24,393 nt of DNA from CAZJYI01 sp964550025 (GTDB taxonomy: Bacteria; Verrucomicrobiota; Kiritimatiellia; UBA8416; CAYOBW01). Position numbers and translations under genes: made by a program. The notes under the pieces are model-generated. The model saw only the letters and a program-made list of their open reading frames with translations, was not told where the DNA came from and made no database searches. Shown here piece after piece: positions 17,709 through 24,206 of the stretch. Position 1 is the first letter of the stretch; the number at the start of each line of letters is the position of its first letter. The stretch covers positions 1 through 24,393 of the forward strand of contig CAZJYI010000159.1 in assembly GCA_964550025.1 (NCBI GenBank), in the 5' to 3' direction.

Positions 17709-18809
17709 TCACACATGGAACCGGAACAGGATGACGTCCCCGTCGCGGACCTGGTAGTCCTTCCCTTCCACGCGCAACACGCCGGCCGGTCTGCAACCGT
17801 GTTCGCCCCCGTGAGCGACGAAGTCCTCGAACGACGCGACTTCCGCCTTGATGAAACCGCGCTCAAAATCCGTATGCACCACGCCTGCGGCCTGCGGAGC
17901 CCGGCACCCGCGTCGTACCGTCCAGGCATGCACCTGGTTCTCGTTCGTGGTGAAGAAACTGACCAGGTCCAGCGTCCGGTACCCGACACGAATGGTCTGA
18001 TCGAGGCCGCTTTCGTCAATACCGTATGAAGCCAGGAACTCGGCTCGTTCCGCATCCGCCATCCCGATCAACTCCGCCTCCATACCGGCGGAGATGCGAA
18101 CCACCTGTGCCGCCGAGCGCTCTGCATGCTCGCGAATGCGCACTACGGCGTCCTCCTCTTCATCCGACTCAAGTTCGTCCACGTTGGCGCAGTAGATGAC
18201 CCGCTTATCGGTCAGGAACTGCGCCTCGGCAAAAAACGGCTGCATCATCTCCGTGTCCCTGTCCGCAAAAGTGCGGGCGGGGTTCCCGCCGTTGAGATGC
18301 TCCAGCAAGGCAGCCGCTTCGTCGTTCAGCCGTCGCAGGCCCTTGTCGGCACGCGCCTGTCGCGAGAGCTTGCCAATCCGCTTCTCCAACGTCTGTATGT
18401 CGGCAAGCAGCAACTCCGTTTCCACGACTTCGATGTCGCGAACCGGATCGATGTCCCCTTCGACGTGCACAACATTCTTGTCGGTGAAGCAGCGCACCAC
18501 GTGCAGTATGGCGTCCGCTTCGCGGATGTGCGCCAGGAACTGGTTACCCAATCCCTCCCCACGGCTCGCGCCCTTGACGAGACCGGCGATGTCGACAAAG
18601 GTCACCGTGGTGTGAACGACCTCCCTGGGCCGAACGATCTCGGCCAGTTTCTCGACGCGATCGTCCGGTACGGGAACGACAGCCTGGTTCGGCTCGATCG
18701 TGCAGAAAGGGTAGTTCGCCGCATCAGCGTTCTGTGCACGCGTGAGTGCATTGAACAGCGTTGATTTACCGACGTTCGGCAAACCCACGATGCCGATGCT
18801 CAAACCCAT
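17709..18809 (-). CDS. ychF: YchF/OLA1 ribosome-associated ATPase
   Basis: A 366-residue Obg-family P-loop NTPase, close to the 363 residues of E. coli YchF. It has the P-loop GLPNVGKST (residues 9-17), the G3 motif DIAGLVKGAS, and NVDE in place of the usual NKxD, the change that gives this family ATP rather than GTP preference. A coiled-coil region follows, then a C-terminal TGS domain ending GKDYQVRDGDVILFRFHV. The family binds the ribosome and affects translation and stress responses. I chose the ATG at 18809, where the family's MG-x-x-x-GIVGLPNVGKST begins with GGAG upstream; a longer frame to 18845 is not needed. It starts 17 bp after the LRR lipoprotein gene. Confidence 0.97.
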   Translation of the reverse strand: MGLSIGIVGLPNVGKSTLFNALTRAQNADAANYPFCTIEPNQAVVPVPDDRVEKLAEIVRPREVVHTTVTFVDIAGLVKGASRGEGLGNQFLAHIREADAILHVVRCFTDKNVVHVEGDIDPVRDIEVVETELLLADIQTLEKRIGKLSRQARADKGLRRLNDEAAALLEHLNGGNPARTFADRDTEMMQPFFAEAQFLTDKRVIYCANVDELESDEEEDAVVRIREHAERSAAQVVRISAGMEAELIGMADAERAEFLASYGIDESGLDQTIRVGYRTLDLVSFFTTNENQVHAWTVRRGCRAPQAAGVVHTDFERGFIKAEVASFEDFVAHGGEHGCRPAGVLRVEGKDYQVRDGDVILFRFHV

Positions 18810-18826
18810 GGCAAAGACTCCGGCAC

Positions 18827-19675
18827 TCAGAAGACGATATGGCACCCCGGCAGAAGGTCCCGGGCGCGCTGCTTCTCCTCGTTGCTGAGCTTGTTGCCTT
18901 CAAGACGCAGGCAGCGCAGGGACTTCAGCCCTCCAACCTCCTCGGGAATCGTGGTCAGGCCGTTCCCGTCCAGGTCCAGGCGACGGAGGCCGGCGAGCCC
19001 GCCGACCCACCCGGGCAACGCGGTCAGCTTGTTACCGCTCAGACTGAGGTCCGTCAGGTTCTTCAGATCGCCGAGCGACTCCGGAAGCGCCGCAAGCTGG
19101 TTGTTCCGCAGGTAGAGGCGCCGCAGATTCTTGAGATTGCCGATCTCAACGGGCAGTGATGTCAGAGCGTTGGCATTCAGGCGCAGCCATTTGAGCCCCG
19201 ACAGGCCGGCAATGCCGGAAGACAGTGACGCGAGCTTGTTGCGGTCGAGATTGAGATACTCGAGGGAGGACAGACCGCACAACGCGGACGGGAAGTTCGT
19301 GATCTGGTTGTCGGAAAGATAGAGGACACGCAGCGTCCCCAGCTGCGACATTTCAGCAGGAAGAGCGTTCAGCTTCCCTTCGCCCAAGTCAAGCCAGGTC
19401 AGACCGGCGAGGCGCCCGACCGCCGGTGGCAGCTCGGCCATGGTGTTGCGGCGCAGGCTGAGCTTCTCCAACCCGGCAAACTGGTCCAACCCCTCGGGAT
19501 ACGCTGAGATGCCCTGCTCATAAAGATTGATATACGCAACGTCCTCACCGGCCGCGGCGGCCTCGCGAGCTTTCGCAAGCGTCGGATACTTGGGTATGCG
19601 CTCGGGCGCCCGCCATGGAAAGCAGCCCGCGACGCCAAGCAAACCAATACCGACAAGAACCCGAATGATTCTCAT
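18827..19675 (-). CDS. leucine-rich-repeat lipoprotein
   Basis: A 282-residue exported protein. The signal peptide ends VAGC (C18), a lipobox. After a short linker (about 19-50) come nine or ten 23-residue leucine-rich repeats of the pattern LxxLxLxxNxLxxLPxxIGxLxx, for example LRRLYLRNNQLAALPESLG and LTDLSLSGNKLTALPGWVG. The repeats form a curved protein-binding surface; no catalytic domain is present. The ATG at 19675 is chosen because the signal peptide begins there, although GGGAGG is about 12 bases away, further than usual; the open frame runs up to 19786 without a signal peptide. It is followed 17 bp later by ychF, so the two are likely co-transcribed, although no functional link is known to me. 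Confidence 0.88.
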   Translation of the reverse strand: MRIIRVLVGIGLLGVAGCFPWRAPERIPKYPTLAKAREAAAAGEDVAYINLYEQGISAYPEGLDQFAGLEKLSLRRNTMAELPPAVGRLAGLTWLDLGEGKLNALPAEMSQLGTLRVLYLSDNQITNFPSALCGLSSLEYLNLDRNKLASLSSGIAGLSGLKWLRLNANALTSLPVEIGNLKNLRRLYLRNNQLAALPESLGDLKNLTDLSLSGNKLTALPGWVGGLAGLRRLDLDGNGLTTIPEEVGGLKSLRCLRLEGNKLSNEEKQRARDLLPGCHIVF

Positions 19676-19766
19676 TACTGAAAACAACCTCCCTCTGCCT
19701 TTCTTCCATCGACCATAACGAAACCCCAGGCACCCGTCTCCAAAACCAACGCTATCCCCCCGCAAT

Positions 19767-19780
19767 TTGTCACACGACAA
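19767..19780. promoter_or_regulatory. palindrome between divergent LRR and barrel genes
   Basis: TTGTC-ACAC-GACAA is a perfect 5-bp-arm palindrome in the 185-bp gap between the divergent LRR lipoprotein and barrel protein genes. It could be an operator, but only one copy is seen. Confidence 0.25.
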
Positions 19781-19823
19781 TAGCACCTACCCCCCTCTCA
19801 GCCAACAATTTTCAATTATTTGC

Positions 19824-19853
19824 TTGCACAACGAAGAAACCAGCGAATACGAT
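19824..19853 (+). promoter_or_regulatory. promoter of the barrel protein, possibly leaderless
   Basis: TTGCAC (19824-19829) and TACGAT (19848-19853) are 18 bp apart, behind an AT-rich tract (19805-19822). The expected transcript start, about 7 bases after the -10 box, coincides with the ATG at 19861, and no Shine-Dalgarno sequence precedes that ATG. Confidence 0.45.
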
Positions 19854-19860
19854 ACGCGCC

Positions 19861-20595
19861 ATGAAACTGAAAGCGTATACCCTTTTCTGTTGTGGTGCCG
19901 CCGTCTTGCTCAGTGGCATTGTCTCGCAAGTGTCCGCAACGCCCATGGGCGGGAGCAATCGTGGCCTGGAGCACGCCGTCGGCACCATGGATCCGAAGAA
20001 GTGGAGCATCGGCGTCTACGCCGTGGACCGTGAACGCAACATTGACAGCCCGTACTTTGCCAACATCAAGAGCCGCAAGACACTCGGATACGTCGGCTAC
20101 GATTGGTCGCTCTACGGCTACACCCGCTGGCTCACAACATACGCCTGTTTCGGCAACAGCAAGACACGTATCGGCCGCCACTACTCGGGGACGGACCCCG
20201 AGTACGGCGTCGGCATCAACCTCAACCTGCTCGACCAGGAAATCAACGACCCTACGCTGTTCGAGAACCGCCTGCGCCTGCGAGGCGGATGCCAGTTCAC
20301 GCGCACCGGCACCGACGAGCCCGAAACGGGCGACTGGGACGAGATCTTCCTGCACGCTACCCTCAGCATCGTGAACGACATTGAGGGCAGCAAGCTCTAT
20401 CTCCCCAACAGCATCGCCCTGTACGGCGGTCCAATCTTCTCGTGGATCGGGAATTCCTCCTCCTTCAGCAACGAAGGCATGTTCGGCTACACCGCCGGCA
20501 TCGAGGTCTACTACACCGAGAGCATCTCGCTGGACCTCGGACTCGAGGCCATGGACTACACCGACACCACGATCGGCATACACATCCGGTTCTGA
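19861..20595 (+). CDS. predicted outer-membrane beta-barrel protein
   Basis: A 244-residue exported protein with a clear signal peptide (cleavage expected after VSA, residue 26). The mature part has alternating short amphipathic segments rich in Tyr, Trp and Gly (LGYVGYDWSLYGYTRWL, SIALYGGPIFSWIG, MFGYTAGIEVYYT) and ends in Phe (GIHIRF), typical of small outer-membrane barrels recognised by the BAM machinery. I do not recognise a named family, so the role is unknown. The start codon has no Shine-Dalgarno sequence and lies at the predicted transcript start. The next gene on the same strand begins 104 bases after the stop. Confidence 0.75.
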   Translation: MKLKAYTLFCCGAAVLLSGIVSQVSATPMGGSNRGLEHAVGTMDPKKWSIGVYAVDRERNIDSPYFANIKSRKTLGYVGYDWSLYGYTRWLTTYACFGNSKTRIGRHYSGTDPEYGVGINLNLLDQEINDPTLFENRLRLRGGCQFTRTGTDEPETGDWDEIFLHATLSIVNDIEGSKLYLPNSIALYGGPIFSWIGNSSSFSNEGMFGYTAGIEVYYTESISLDLGLEAMDYTDTTIGIHIRF

Positions 20596-20699
20596 CCACG
20601 GAAATCGGTCAACCGGACAGAGAAGCGGAACTGCCGGGTGCGTTGGGTGTCGTCGCCGCCTGCGCGCCGTGTGCATGGCAAAGCCTCTATCAGGGCACG

Positions 20700-21593
20700 A
20701 TGAGTACGGCGTTGCCCAACATGATCGCTGTTACCGGTGCCAGCGGGTTGCTCGGGTCCGCCCTGCATCAGTATCTTTCCGTCGATACGCAAGTTCTCGC
20801 CCTCGGGCACAGTGTCGCACTCCCCGGCATAACGGCGATCGACCTACTGGAGCCGTCCGGGCTGGGCTTCCTGGCAGACGCCGAATGGGACGCTATCATC
20901 CATTGCGCCGCCTACCGCAGCCCGGACTTCTGCGACACGCACCGTGACCAGGCCCACCGCCTCAACGCGCAGGTGCCCGGGAAAATCGCCGCGTTGGCAC
21001 ACGCCCGGCGCGCGCGTATGCTGCACATCTCAACCGACTATGTCTTCGCGGGCGACAACCCGCCGTACTCGGAGGACGACCCGCCCGCCCCGGTCAATTT
21101 CTACGGCGAAACAAAGCTCGAAGCCGAACGGCGCGTCATGGAAACCTGCCCCGGGGCGATCGTGCTGCGTGTGCCGGCGCTGTACGGAGAGCCGCCACCG
21201 CCCGTGATTTCGCCGCTCGTCGAAGACGGCATTCTGGCCGCCATCGGCGAGACATCCAGGCCGCAGGACACGACCATCATCCGCTACCCAACACACCTCC
21301 GTGATATCGCGCACGTGGTGCGTTTTCTCCTGGAATCCGACTTCAGCGGCATCCTCCAGGCCAGCGCCGCGGAACAGACAACGCGCTACGACTGGGCCTG
21401 CGAGATCGCCCGCCTTCTGGGACGCGACCCCGGCCGCATCCAACCATCCGATTTCGATCCTGACCGCAAAGCGCAGCGTCCCGCAGACGTCCATCTCGAC
21501 TGCACCCGGCTCAAGTCTCTCGGCGCCCCCATGCCCAGAGGCCACAGCTACTGGCTACCGGCCATCCTGAAGAACCGGGGATTGTTGCTCTAG
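20700..21593 (+). CDS. RmlD-like NAD(P)-dependent SDR
   Basis: A 297-residue extended short-chain dehydrogenase/reductase resembling dTDP-4-dehydrorhamnose reductase (RmlD) and the MAT2B-type proteins. Visible are the nucleotide-binding GASGLLG (residues 13-19), the HCAAYR region, the active-site HISTDYVFAG and YGETK (Y135 and K139), and late motifs DIAHVVRFLLE and RPADVHLD. It probably reduces a nucleotide-sugar keto group or acts as a related sugar-modifying enzyme; the other rhamnose genes are not nearby. The open frame extends to 20442 over the barrel gene, but the Rossmann fold begins after the ATG at 20700, which has a weak AGGG upstream; 20721 is an alternative. The TAG stop lies inside the inverted end of a repeat-like element. 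Confidence 0.87.
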   Translation: MSTALPNMIAVTGASGLLGSALHQYLSVDTQVLALGHSVALPGITAIDLLEPSGLGFLADAEWDAIIHCAAYRSPDFCDTHRDQAHRLNAQVPGKIAALAHARRARMLHISTDYVFAGDNPPYSEDDPPAPVNFYGETKLEAERRVMETCPGAIVLRVPALYGEPPPPVISPLVEDGILAAIGETSRPQDTTIIRYPTHLRDIAHVVRFLLESDFSGILQASAAEQTTRYDWACEIARLLGRDPGRIQPSDFDPDRKAQRPADVHLDCTRLKSLGAPMPRGHSYWLPAILKNRGLLL

Positions 21594-21744
21594 GAGCCTC
21601 TCGGACTCAGAATCGCTTTTGAGAATCGGCGTCGAAGAATCGCAGACAACTGCATCGTGCTGAGTGCCGTTTGAAATCTGAGATTTGAAATCTGGAATAT
21701 GCCGCTGACGTCGAGTTGCTCTTCTAATCTCGACAGGCTCCTAG
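21590..21744. mobile_element. 155-bp element with inverted ends (MITE-like)
   Basis: CTAGGAGCCT at 21590-21599 is repeated in reverse complement at 21735-21744. The similarity continues imperfectly to 26 bp on each side (19 of 26 positions). Between them lie GAATCG units and two tandem TTTGAAATCTG copies (21669-21693). Each end overlaps the TAG stop codon of a convergent gene (the SDR at 21591-21593 and the PIG-L protein at 21741-21743). No target-site duplication is evident and no protein is encoded, so a non-autonomous element is inferred; a structured bidirectional terminator is the alternative. Confidence 0.5.
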
Positions 21745-22490
21745 CCCACACCCAGCCACGCGACCTCGAACGCCTCCGCATACTCCGCATCGAGCGAGAG
21801 CTCGCGTGCAATCGCCCTGTTGACGTCAAGGATACGGTCGTCGAAGCCGTGGCCGCGTGCATTGAGGTTGCGCTGATGCTGGGTATCGTGGAAGCGAAGG
21901 AGCTTGCCCTTCCATTCGGCCTCGGCCCACCCGAAGGGCATGTAGAGGTCCGTGCGCATGCCGATGGTTTTGGGGTCGCGATTCAGCAGTGCGACGAGCG
22001 GCCGATCCGACAACGCGGCGATCTGCTTCAGCATCGAATACATCGCTCTGTGGCCGCTGTTGGTGTCGTTGCCGTGCGGCAGTAAGACGATGTCGGGAAC
22101 CCCGTCGGCAACGAACGGGACCAGCACGGCACGGTTGGCCGATGTATCGACCGGCTGGTCCTCGGCATCACTCTCCAACGAGAGTATGGTCAGGCAATCC
22201 TCCCTGAGACCGAAGAACCTGAGGCTGTCACGCTGCTCGCCGTCCCTGATGGCCCTCTTGTCTTCCAGAGAAAGCCCCGCTCGATAGCTGTCTTCCACGC
22301 CGCCGCCCGTTCTTGCCACGACCACCTCGATCGCATGGCCGGCCTGCTGAAAGAACCGCATCGTGACGCCGATGGCATCAAAGTCGTCCGGATGTGGCGC
22401 AAGCACCAGCACCCTCAGCCCGGCGGGCCAGGCGAGACCGCCGATGGGTCGGGGATACGCGCCCCTCAGAAGTGTAGCCAAATCACTCAT
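21741..22490 (-). CDS. PIG-L/LmbE family deacetylase
   Basis: A 249-residue zinc-dependent deacetylase of the PIG-L family, which removes N-acetyl groups from GlcNAc-type sugars. The metal-binding signature appears as APHPDDFDAIG (residues 31-41), a variant in which the usual AHPDDE glutamate is replaced by Phe followed by Asp. The later HGNDTNSGHR supplies the remaining histidines, and RDGEQRDSLRFFGL is the usual helix of the family. I chose the ATG at 22490 because GGAG lies 9 bases upstream; in-frame starts at 22517 (ATG) and 22526 (TTG) lack a good site. The last codons run into the inverted end of the 155-bp element. The substrate is unknown. Confidence 0.88.
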   Translation of the reverse strand: MSDLATLLRGAYPRPIGGLAWPAGLRVLVLAPHPDDFDAIGVTMRFFQQAGHAIEVVVARTGGGVEDSYRAGLSLEDKRAIRDGEQRDSLRFFGLREDCLTILSLESDAEDQPVDTSANRAVLVPFVADGVPDIVLLPHGNDTNSGHRAMYSMLKQIAALSDRPLVALLNRDPKTIGMRTDLYMPFGWAEAEWKGKLLRFHDTQHQRNLNARGHGFDDRILDVNRAIARELSLDAEYAEAFEVAWLGVG

Positions 22491-22733
22491 CGCTCTCTGC
22501 TCCCGTTTCAACCACATTCCACCCAATCACAGCAGGCAAATGCCCGCGTCTCGCCCACACTTGCCCCGTGCGTGACGCGATCAGCAGGTTGAGAGGAAAC
22601 CCCCTCTCAGTGGCTCATCCTCCCAGAGCCGCCGAGAAAAACAAGAAAATCCCGGGCAACGCCGCCGGGGAGGCGCCGCTGTCATGCGCCCCGCTGGGGT
22701 GAGCCACCGCCGGATGTGACATACCCCCCCTTA
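22491..22733. other. gene-free stretch upstream of the integrase promoter
   Basis: No supportable gene. There is a hairpin TGAGAGG-AAACCC-CCTCTCA (22590-22609), an 8-bp inverted pair GTGGCTCA (22610-22617) / TGAGCCAC (22700-22707), and a small CCCC-GCT-GGGG stem (22689-22699). A 30-codon frame (GTG at 22610) ends at the inner side of the inverted pair but has no convincing ribosome binding site. Its nature is unknown. Confidence 0.4.
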
Positions 22734-22749
22734 ATGAACACTGGTTCAT
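22734..22749. promoter_or_regulatory. LexA-box-like palindrome upstream of integrase promoter
   Basis: ATGAAC-ACTG-GTTCAT is a perfect palindrome with 6-bp arms, and three further bases each side are partly symmetric. It contains GAAC-N4-GTTC, the core of the LexA/SOS box found in Gram-positive bacteria and several other phyla. It ends 9 bp before the -35 box. Integron integrases are known to be under LexA control in other bacteria, so an SOS operator is a reasonable inference; the LexA motif of this organism is not known. Confidence 0.5.
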
Positions 22750-22758
22750 AAAAAAAGC

Positions 22759-22787
22759 TTGACCGGCCTTGATGCATAAACTATCGT
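22759..22787 (+). promoter_or_regulatory. sigma-70-like promoter ahead of the integrase remnant
   Basis: TTGACC (22759-22764, five of six) and TATCGT (22782-22787, four of six) are exactly 17 bp apart, preceded by an A7 tract. It would give a leader of about 415 bases before the integrase start at 23211, unless it first serves a short frame beginning GTG at 22809. Confidence 0.55.
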
Positions 22788-23210
22788 TCAGTGCTAAAAG
22801 GGTGCACCGTGAACCAGTTCGCCGCCAACACCGTGCTCTGTGAGCGCCACGAGGCGTTCGCGCTGCGTCGGCAGCGTTTCGGCTGTGCGGACTGTCGGTG
22901 ACGGCCGGCACGGTCACGTGCGAACGCGGCCTGGGTCGTCCCGAGATCCTGGATGACTGCGAGGTGATGCGTTGCGCTCAATACCGCAGCAAAGGGCCTC
23001 GACGATCCTGCGGCGAACCCGTGCCGGCGCGATCACCCGAATGTGCGGCTGCCCGGACGTACCCCGCCCGGCCGCGTGCCTGCTCTGCACCTGGTACGCC
23101 GCGCTTCTGGCTCTCTTCTTCGGTCGTAGCCTGTGGCGCCACTGCCACGACCGGTTTCCCTGCATCACCCACCACACTGCGGCGCAACCACAAACAGAGG
23201 AGGTCTACCC
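22788..23210 (+). other. long leader before the integrase remnant
   Basis: About 420 bases with no gene I can name. Two short frames are visible. One is GTG 22809 to a stop near 22901 (30 residues, with Cys pairs ending FGCADCR). The other is ATG 22972 to TGA 23214 (80 residues, with a hydrophobic stretch AACLLCTWYAALLALFFG), whose stop overlaps the integrase GTG as GTGA. Either may be a leader peptide or the remains of a decayed gene; codon use gives no clear answer. Confidence 0.3.
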
Positions 23211-23370
23211 GTGAACGAACCAGCCGCCCGCAAACCCAAGCTCATGGTCCGTCTGCGACAGGCACTACGGGTCCGTCACTACTCGTACTCGACCGAAAAG
23301 ACCTACTACCACTGGGTCCTCTTGACGAAGTTATCAAGTTTGGTACGCTCGCGGAGCGCACCGGCAAGCA

Positions 23371-23387
23371 GCCGGGCCATGCCCGGC
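23371..23387. repeat. 7-bp hairpin before the first attC-like site
   Basis: GCCGGGC-CAT-GCCCGGC, a perfect inverted repeat directly abutting the first attC-like site. Its role is unknown; it could be a small terminator or part of a cassette end. Confidence 0.5.
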
Positions 23388-23468
23388 ACACAACAAAACC
23401 ACACGTACTTTTCAATTCGCGCCGCTTTGCGTCACGCATTGAAAAGCCGGTCATGGTCGACGTTGGCA
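23388..23468 (+). other. attC-like recombination site 1
   Basis: An 81-bp imperfect inverted repeat with attC layout: R'' ACACAAC (23388-23394), an inner ACCA/TGGT pairing (23398-23401 with 23454-23457), a 9-bp stem CTTTTCAAT/ATTGAAAAG (23408-23416 with 23438-23446), and R' GTTGGCA (23462-23468) preceded by CGAC. Its right end GTCATGGTCGACGTT matches site 2 (GTCACCGCCGACGTT) at 12 of 15 positions. Cleavage would fall between G23462 and T23463. The R'' box has no complementary cassette start upstream, consistent with truncation of its cassette. Confidence 0.6.
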
Positions 23469-23470
23469 GC

Positions 23471-23510
23471 TTGACATCCGGATCCCCATACTGCATAGTG
23501 GTACTATACA
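23471..23510 (+). promoter_or_regulatory. promoter and operator of the toxin-antitoxin pair
   Basis: TTGACA (23471-23476) is followed after 17 bp by CATAGT (23494-23499). The palindrome TGCATAGT-GGT-ACTATACA (23492-23510, 7 of 8 arm positions paired) covers the -10 box. This is the usual place for autorepression by an antitoxin-toxin complex. Confidence 0.5.
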
Positions 23511-23525
23511 TAACGGAGGTGCTTC

Positions 23526-23762
23526 ATGCAGGCAACAGTAGTCGATTTGCGATACCATATGAATGATGTGCTCAAGGCACTCGACCGAAATGAGGATGTC
23601 GACATCCTTTATCGCGGCAAGACCAAGGGTGTGCTGATGGCGAAGGTAGACCGGAGCGGTGCAAAGGTTGAGGAGCATCCCTTCTTCAACATGCGTGGTT
23701 CCAAGGAATCCGTCGTAACGGAAATGGATCGTCTTCGCGGAGGACGCTACCGTGATATTTGA
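23526..23762 (+). CDS. Phd/YefM-type antitoxin
   Basis: A 78-residue protein matching the Phd/YefM antitoxin pattern: an N-terminal DNA-binding fold (VVDLRYHMNDVLKALDRNEDVDILYRGKTKGVLM), then a flexible tail with PFFNMRG and ending EMDRLRGGRYRDI, which should wrap the toxin's active site. GGAGG lies 6 bases before the ATG. It overlaps the toxin start by 11 bases, so the two are translationally coupled. It is expected to neutralise the PIN toxin and to repress the operon through the palindrome upstream. Confidence 0.87.
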   Translation: MQATVVDLRYHMNDVLKALDRNEDVDILYRGKTKGVLMAKVDRSGAKVEEHPFFNMRGSKESVVTEMDRLRGGRYRDI

Positions 23763-24129
23763 TACCGACATCTTCATTTGGATTGAGCGGGGCAACAGAA
23801 AGGCTGCACGCCTTGTCGAGAAAGAGCAAGAACGCTTCATTTCTGTGCAGACCTATCTTGAGTTGTTGCAGGGCGCGGAGAACAAGGAGCAACACAACTA
23901 CACGAAGCAGTTCCTGAGAGATTTCGGATTCAGGACGCTCCCCCTCTCCGACAACATCGGCCACCGGGCCACAGTATACATTGAAGAGTACTCGCGGTCT
24001 CATGGCCTCAGAGCCGGCGATGCTCTCATCGCGGCGACGGCCACGGAGAACAACATGATGCTCTGTTCAAGCAACGCAAAGCACTTCAAGCCTATCAAGG
24101 ACCTGAAACTCAAAGTGTTCCGCCCATAG
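23752..24129 (+). CDS. vapC: VapC-type PIN-domain toxin
   Basis: A 125-residue PIN-domain ribonuclease, of normal length for VapC. Active-site acids are visible at D4 (IFDTDIFIW), E37 (VQTYLELLQG) and D90 (RAGDALIAATA), with the C-terminal CSSNAKHF in place of the usual TxNxxHF (N108). These bind Mg2+ and cut RNA, often tRNA, when the antitoxin is lost. The start is GTG at 23752, inside the antitoxin gene, with GGAGGA 7-8 bases upstream. The stop codon lies 7 bases before the attC-like site that ends the cassette, the compact arrangement usual for cassette genes. Confidence 0.92.
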   Translation: MIFDTDIFIWIERGNRKAARLVEKEQERFISVQTYLELLQGAENKEQHNYTKQFLRDFGFRTLPLSDNIGHRATVYIEEYSRSHGLRAGDALIAATATENNMMLCSSNAKHFKPIKDLKLKVFRP

Positions 24130-24135
24130 GCGGGC

Positions 24136-24194
24136 TGCCAACAAGGCCGGTGGACGGTACGGCTTACAGCCGCCCGTCACCGCCGACGTTCGAC
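24136..24194 (+). other. attC-like recombination site 2
   Basis: A 59-bp site. R'' is TGCCAAC (24136-24142) and R' is GTTCGAC (24188-24194). The arm GGC-C-GGTG-G-ACGG pairs with CCGT-CACC-GCC, leaving single extrahelical C and G bases on the left arm only. AA versus GAC forms the unpaired spacer next to the R boxes, and the tip is CGGC-TTACA-GCCG. Asymmetric extrahelical bases and an unpaired spacer are defining features of attC folded as a single strand. Cleavage would be between G24188 and T24189. Confidence 0.72.
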
Positions 24195-24206
24195 AAGAAG
24201 GATGAT

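Larger units (their letters stand above)
23211..23474 (+). pseudogene. intI: truncated integron integrase (tyrosine recombinase)
   Basis: The GTG start has the near-perfect site GAGGAGG 7 bases upstream. The first 36 residues match the N-terminal DNA-binding (SAM-like) domain of integron integrases: PKLMVRLRQALRVRHYS..TE.TYYHWV aligns with IntI1 VLDQLRERIRYLHYS..TE.AYVHWV. Similarity stops abruptly at HWV (23318). The remaining 51 residues look random and run into an attC-like site. The catalytic domain with the R-K-H-R-H-R-Y residues and the integron-specific patch is absent, so it cannot recombine DNA. The best explanation is a deletion joining the 5' end of intI to the 3' end of a cassette. 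Sites could still be used if an intact integrase exists elsewhere in the genome. Confidence 0.75.
23463..24188 (+). mobile_element. integron gene cassette carrying a Phd/VapC system
   Basis: The 726-bp unit runs from the cut in the R' box of site 1 to the cut in the R' box of site 2. On circularisation its attC would have R'' TGCCAAC and R' GTTGGCA, exact complements, which is the strongest evidence that these are the true ends. It carries its own promoter and a toxin-antitoxin pair, as many sedentary-array cassettes do; such pairs help to stabilise arrays. Confidence 0.65.

Noticed and set aside
20442..20699. N-terminal extension of the SDR
   Set aside because: The extra 86 residues overlap the barrel gene in another frame and are Arg/His-rich; the Rossmann fold begins at 20700.
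22610..22707. attC or attI site formed by GTGGCTCA/TGAGCCAC
   Set aside because: There are no RYYYAAC/GTTRRRY boxes at the ends and no extrahelical-base pattern; kept only as an inverted repeat.
22898..23566. Open frame of 222 codons across the integrase remnant and into the antitoxin
   Set aside because: It crosses the integrase start, an attC-like site and the TA promoter in another frame; its product has no domain features.
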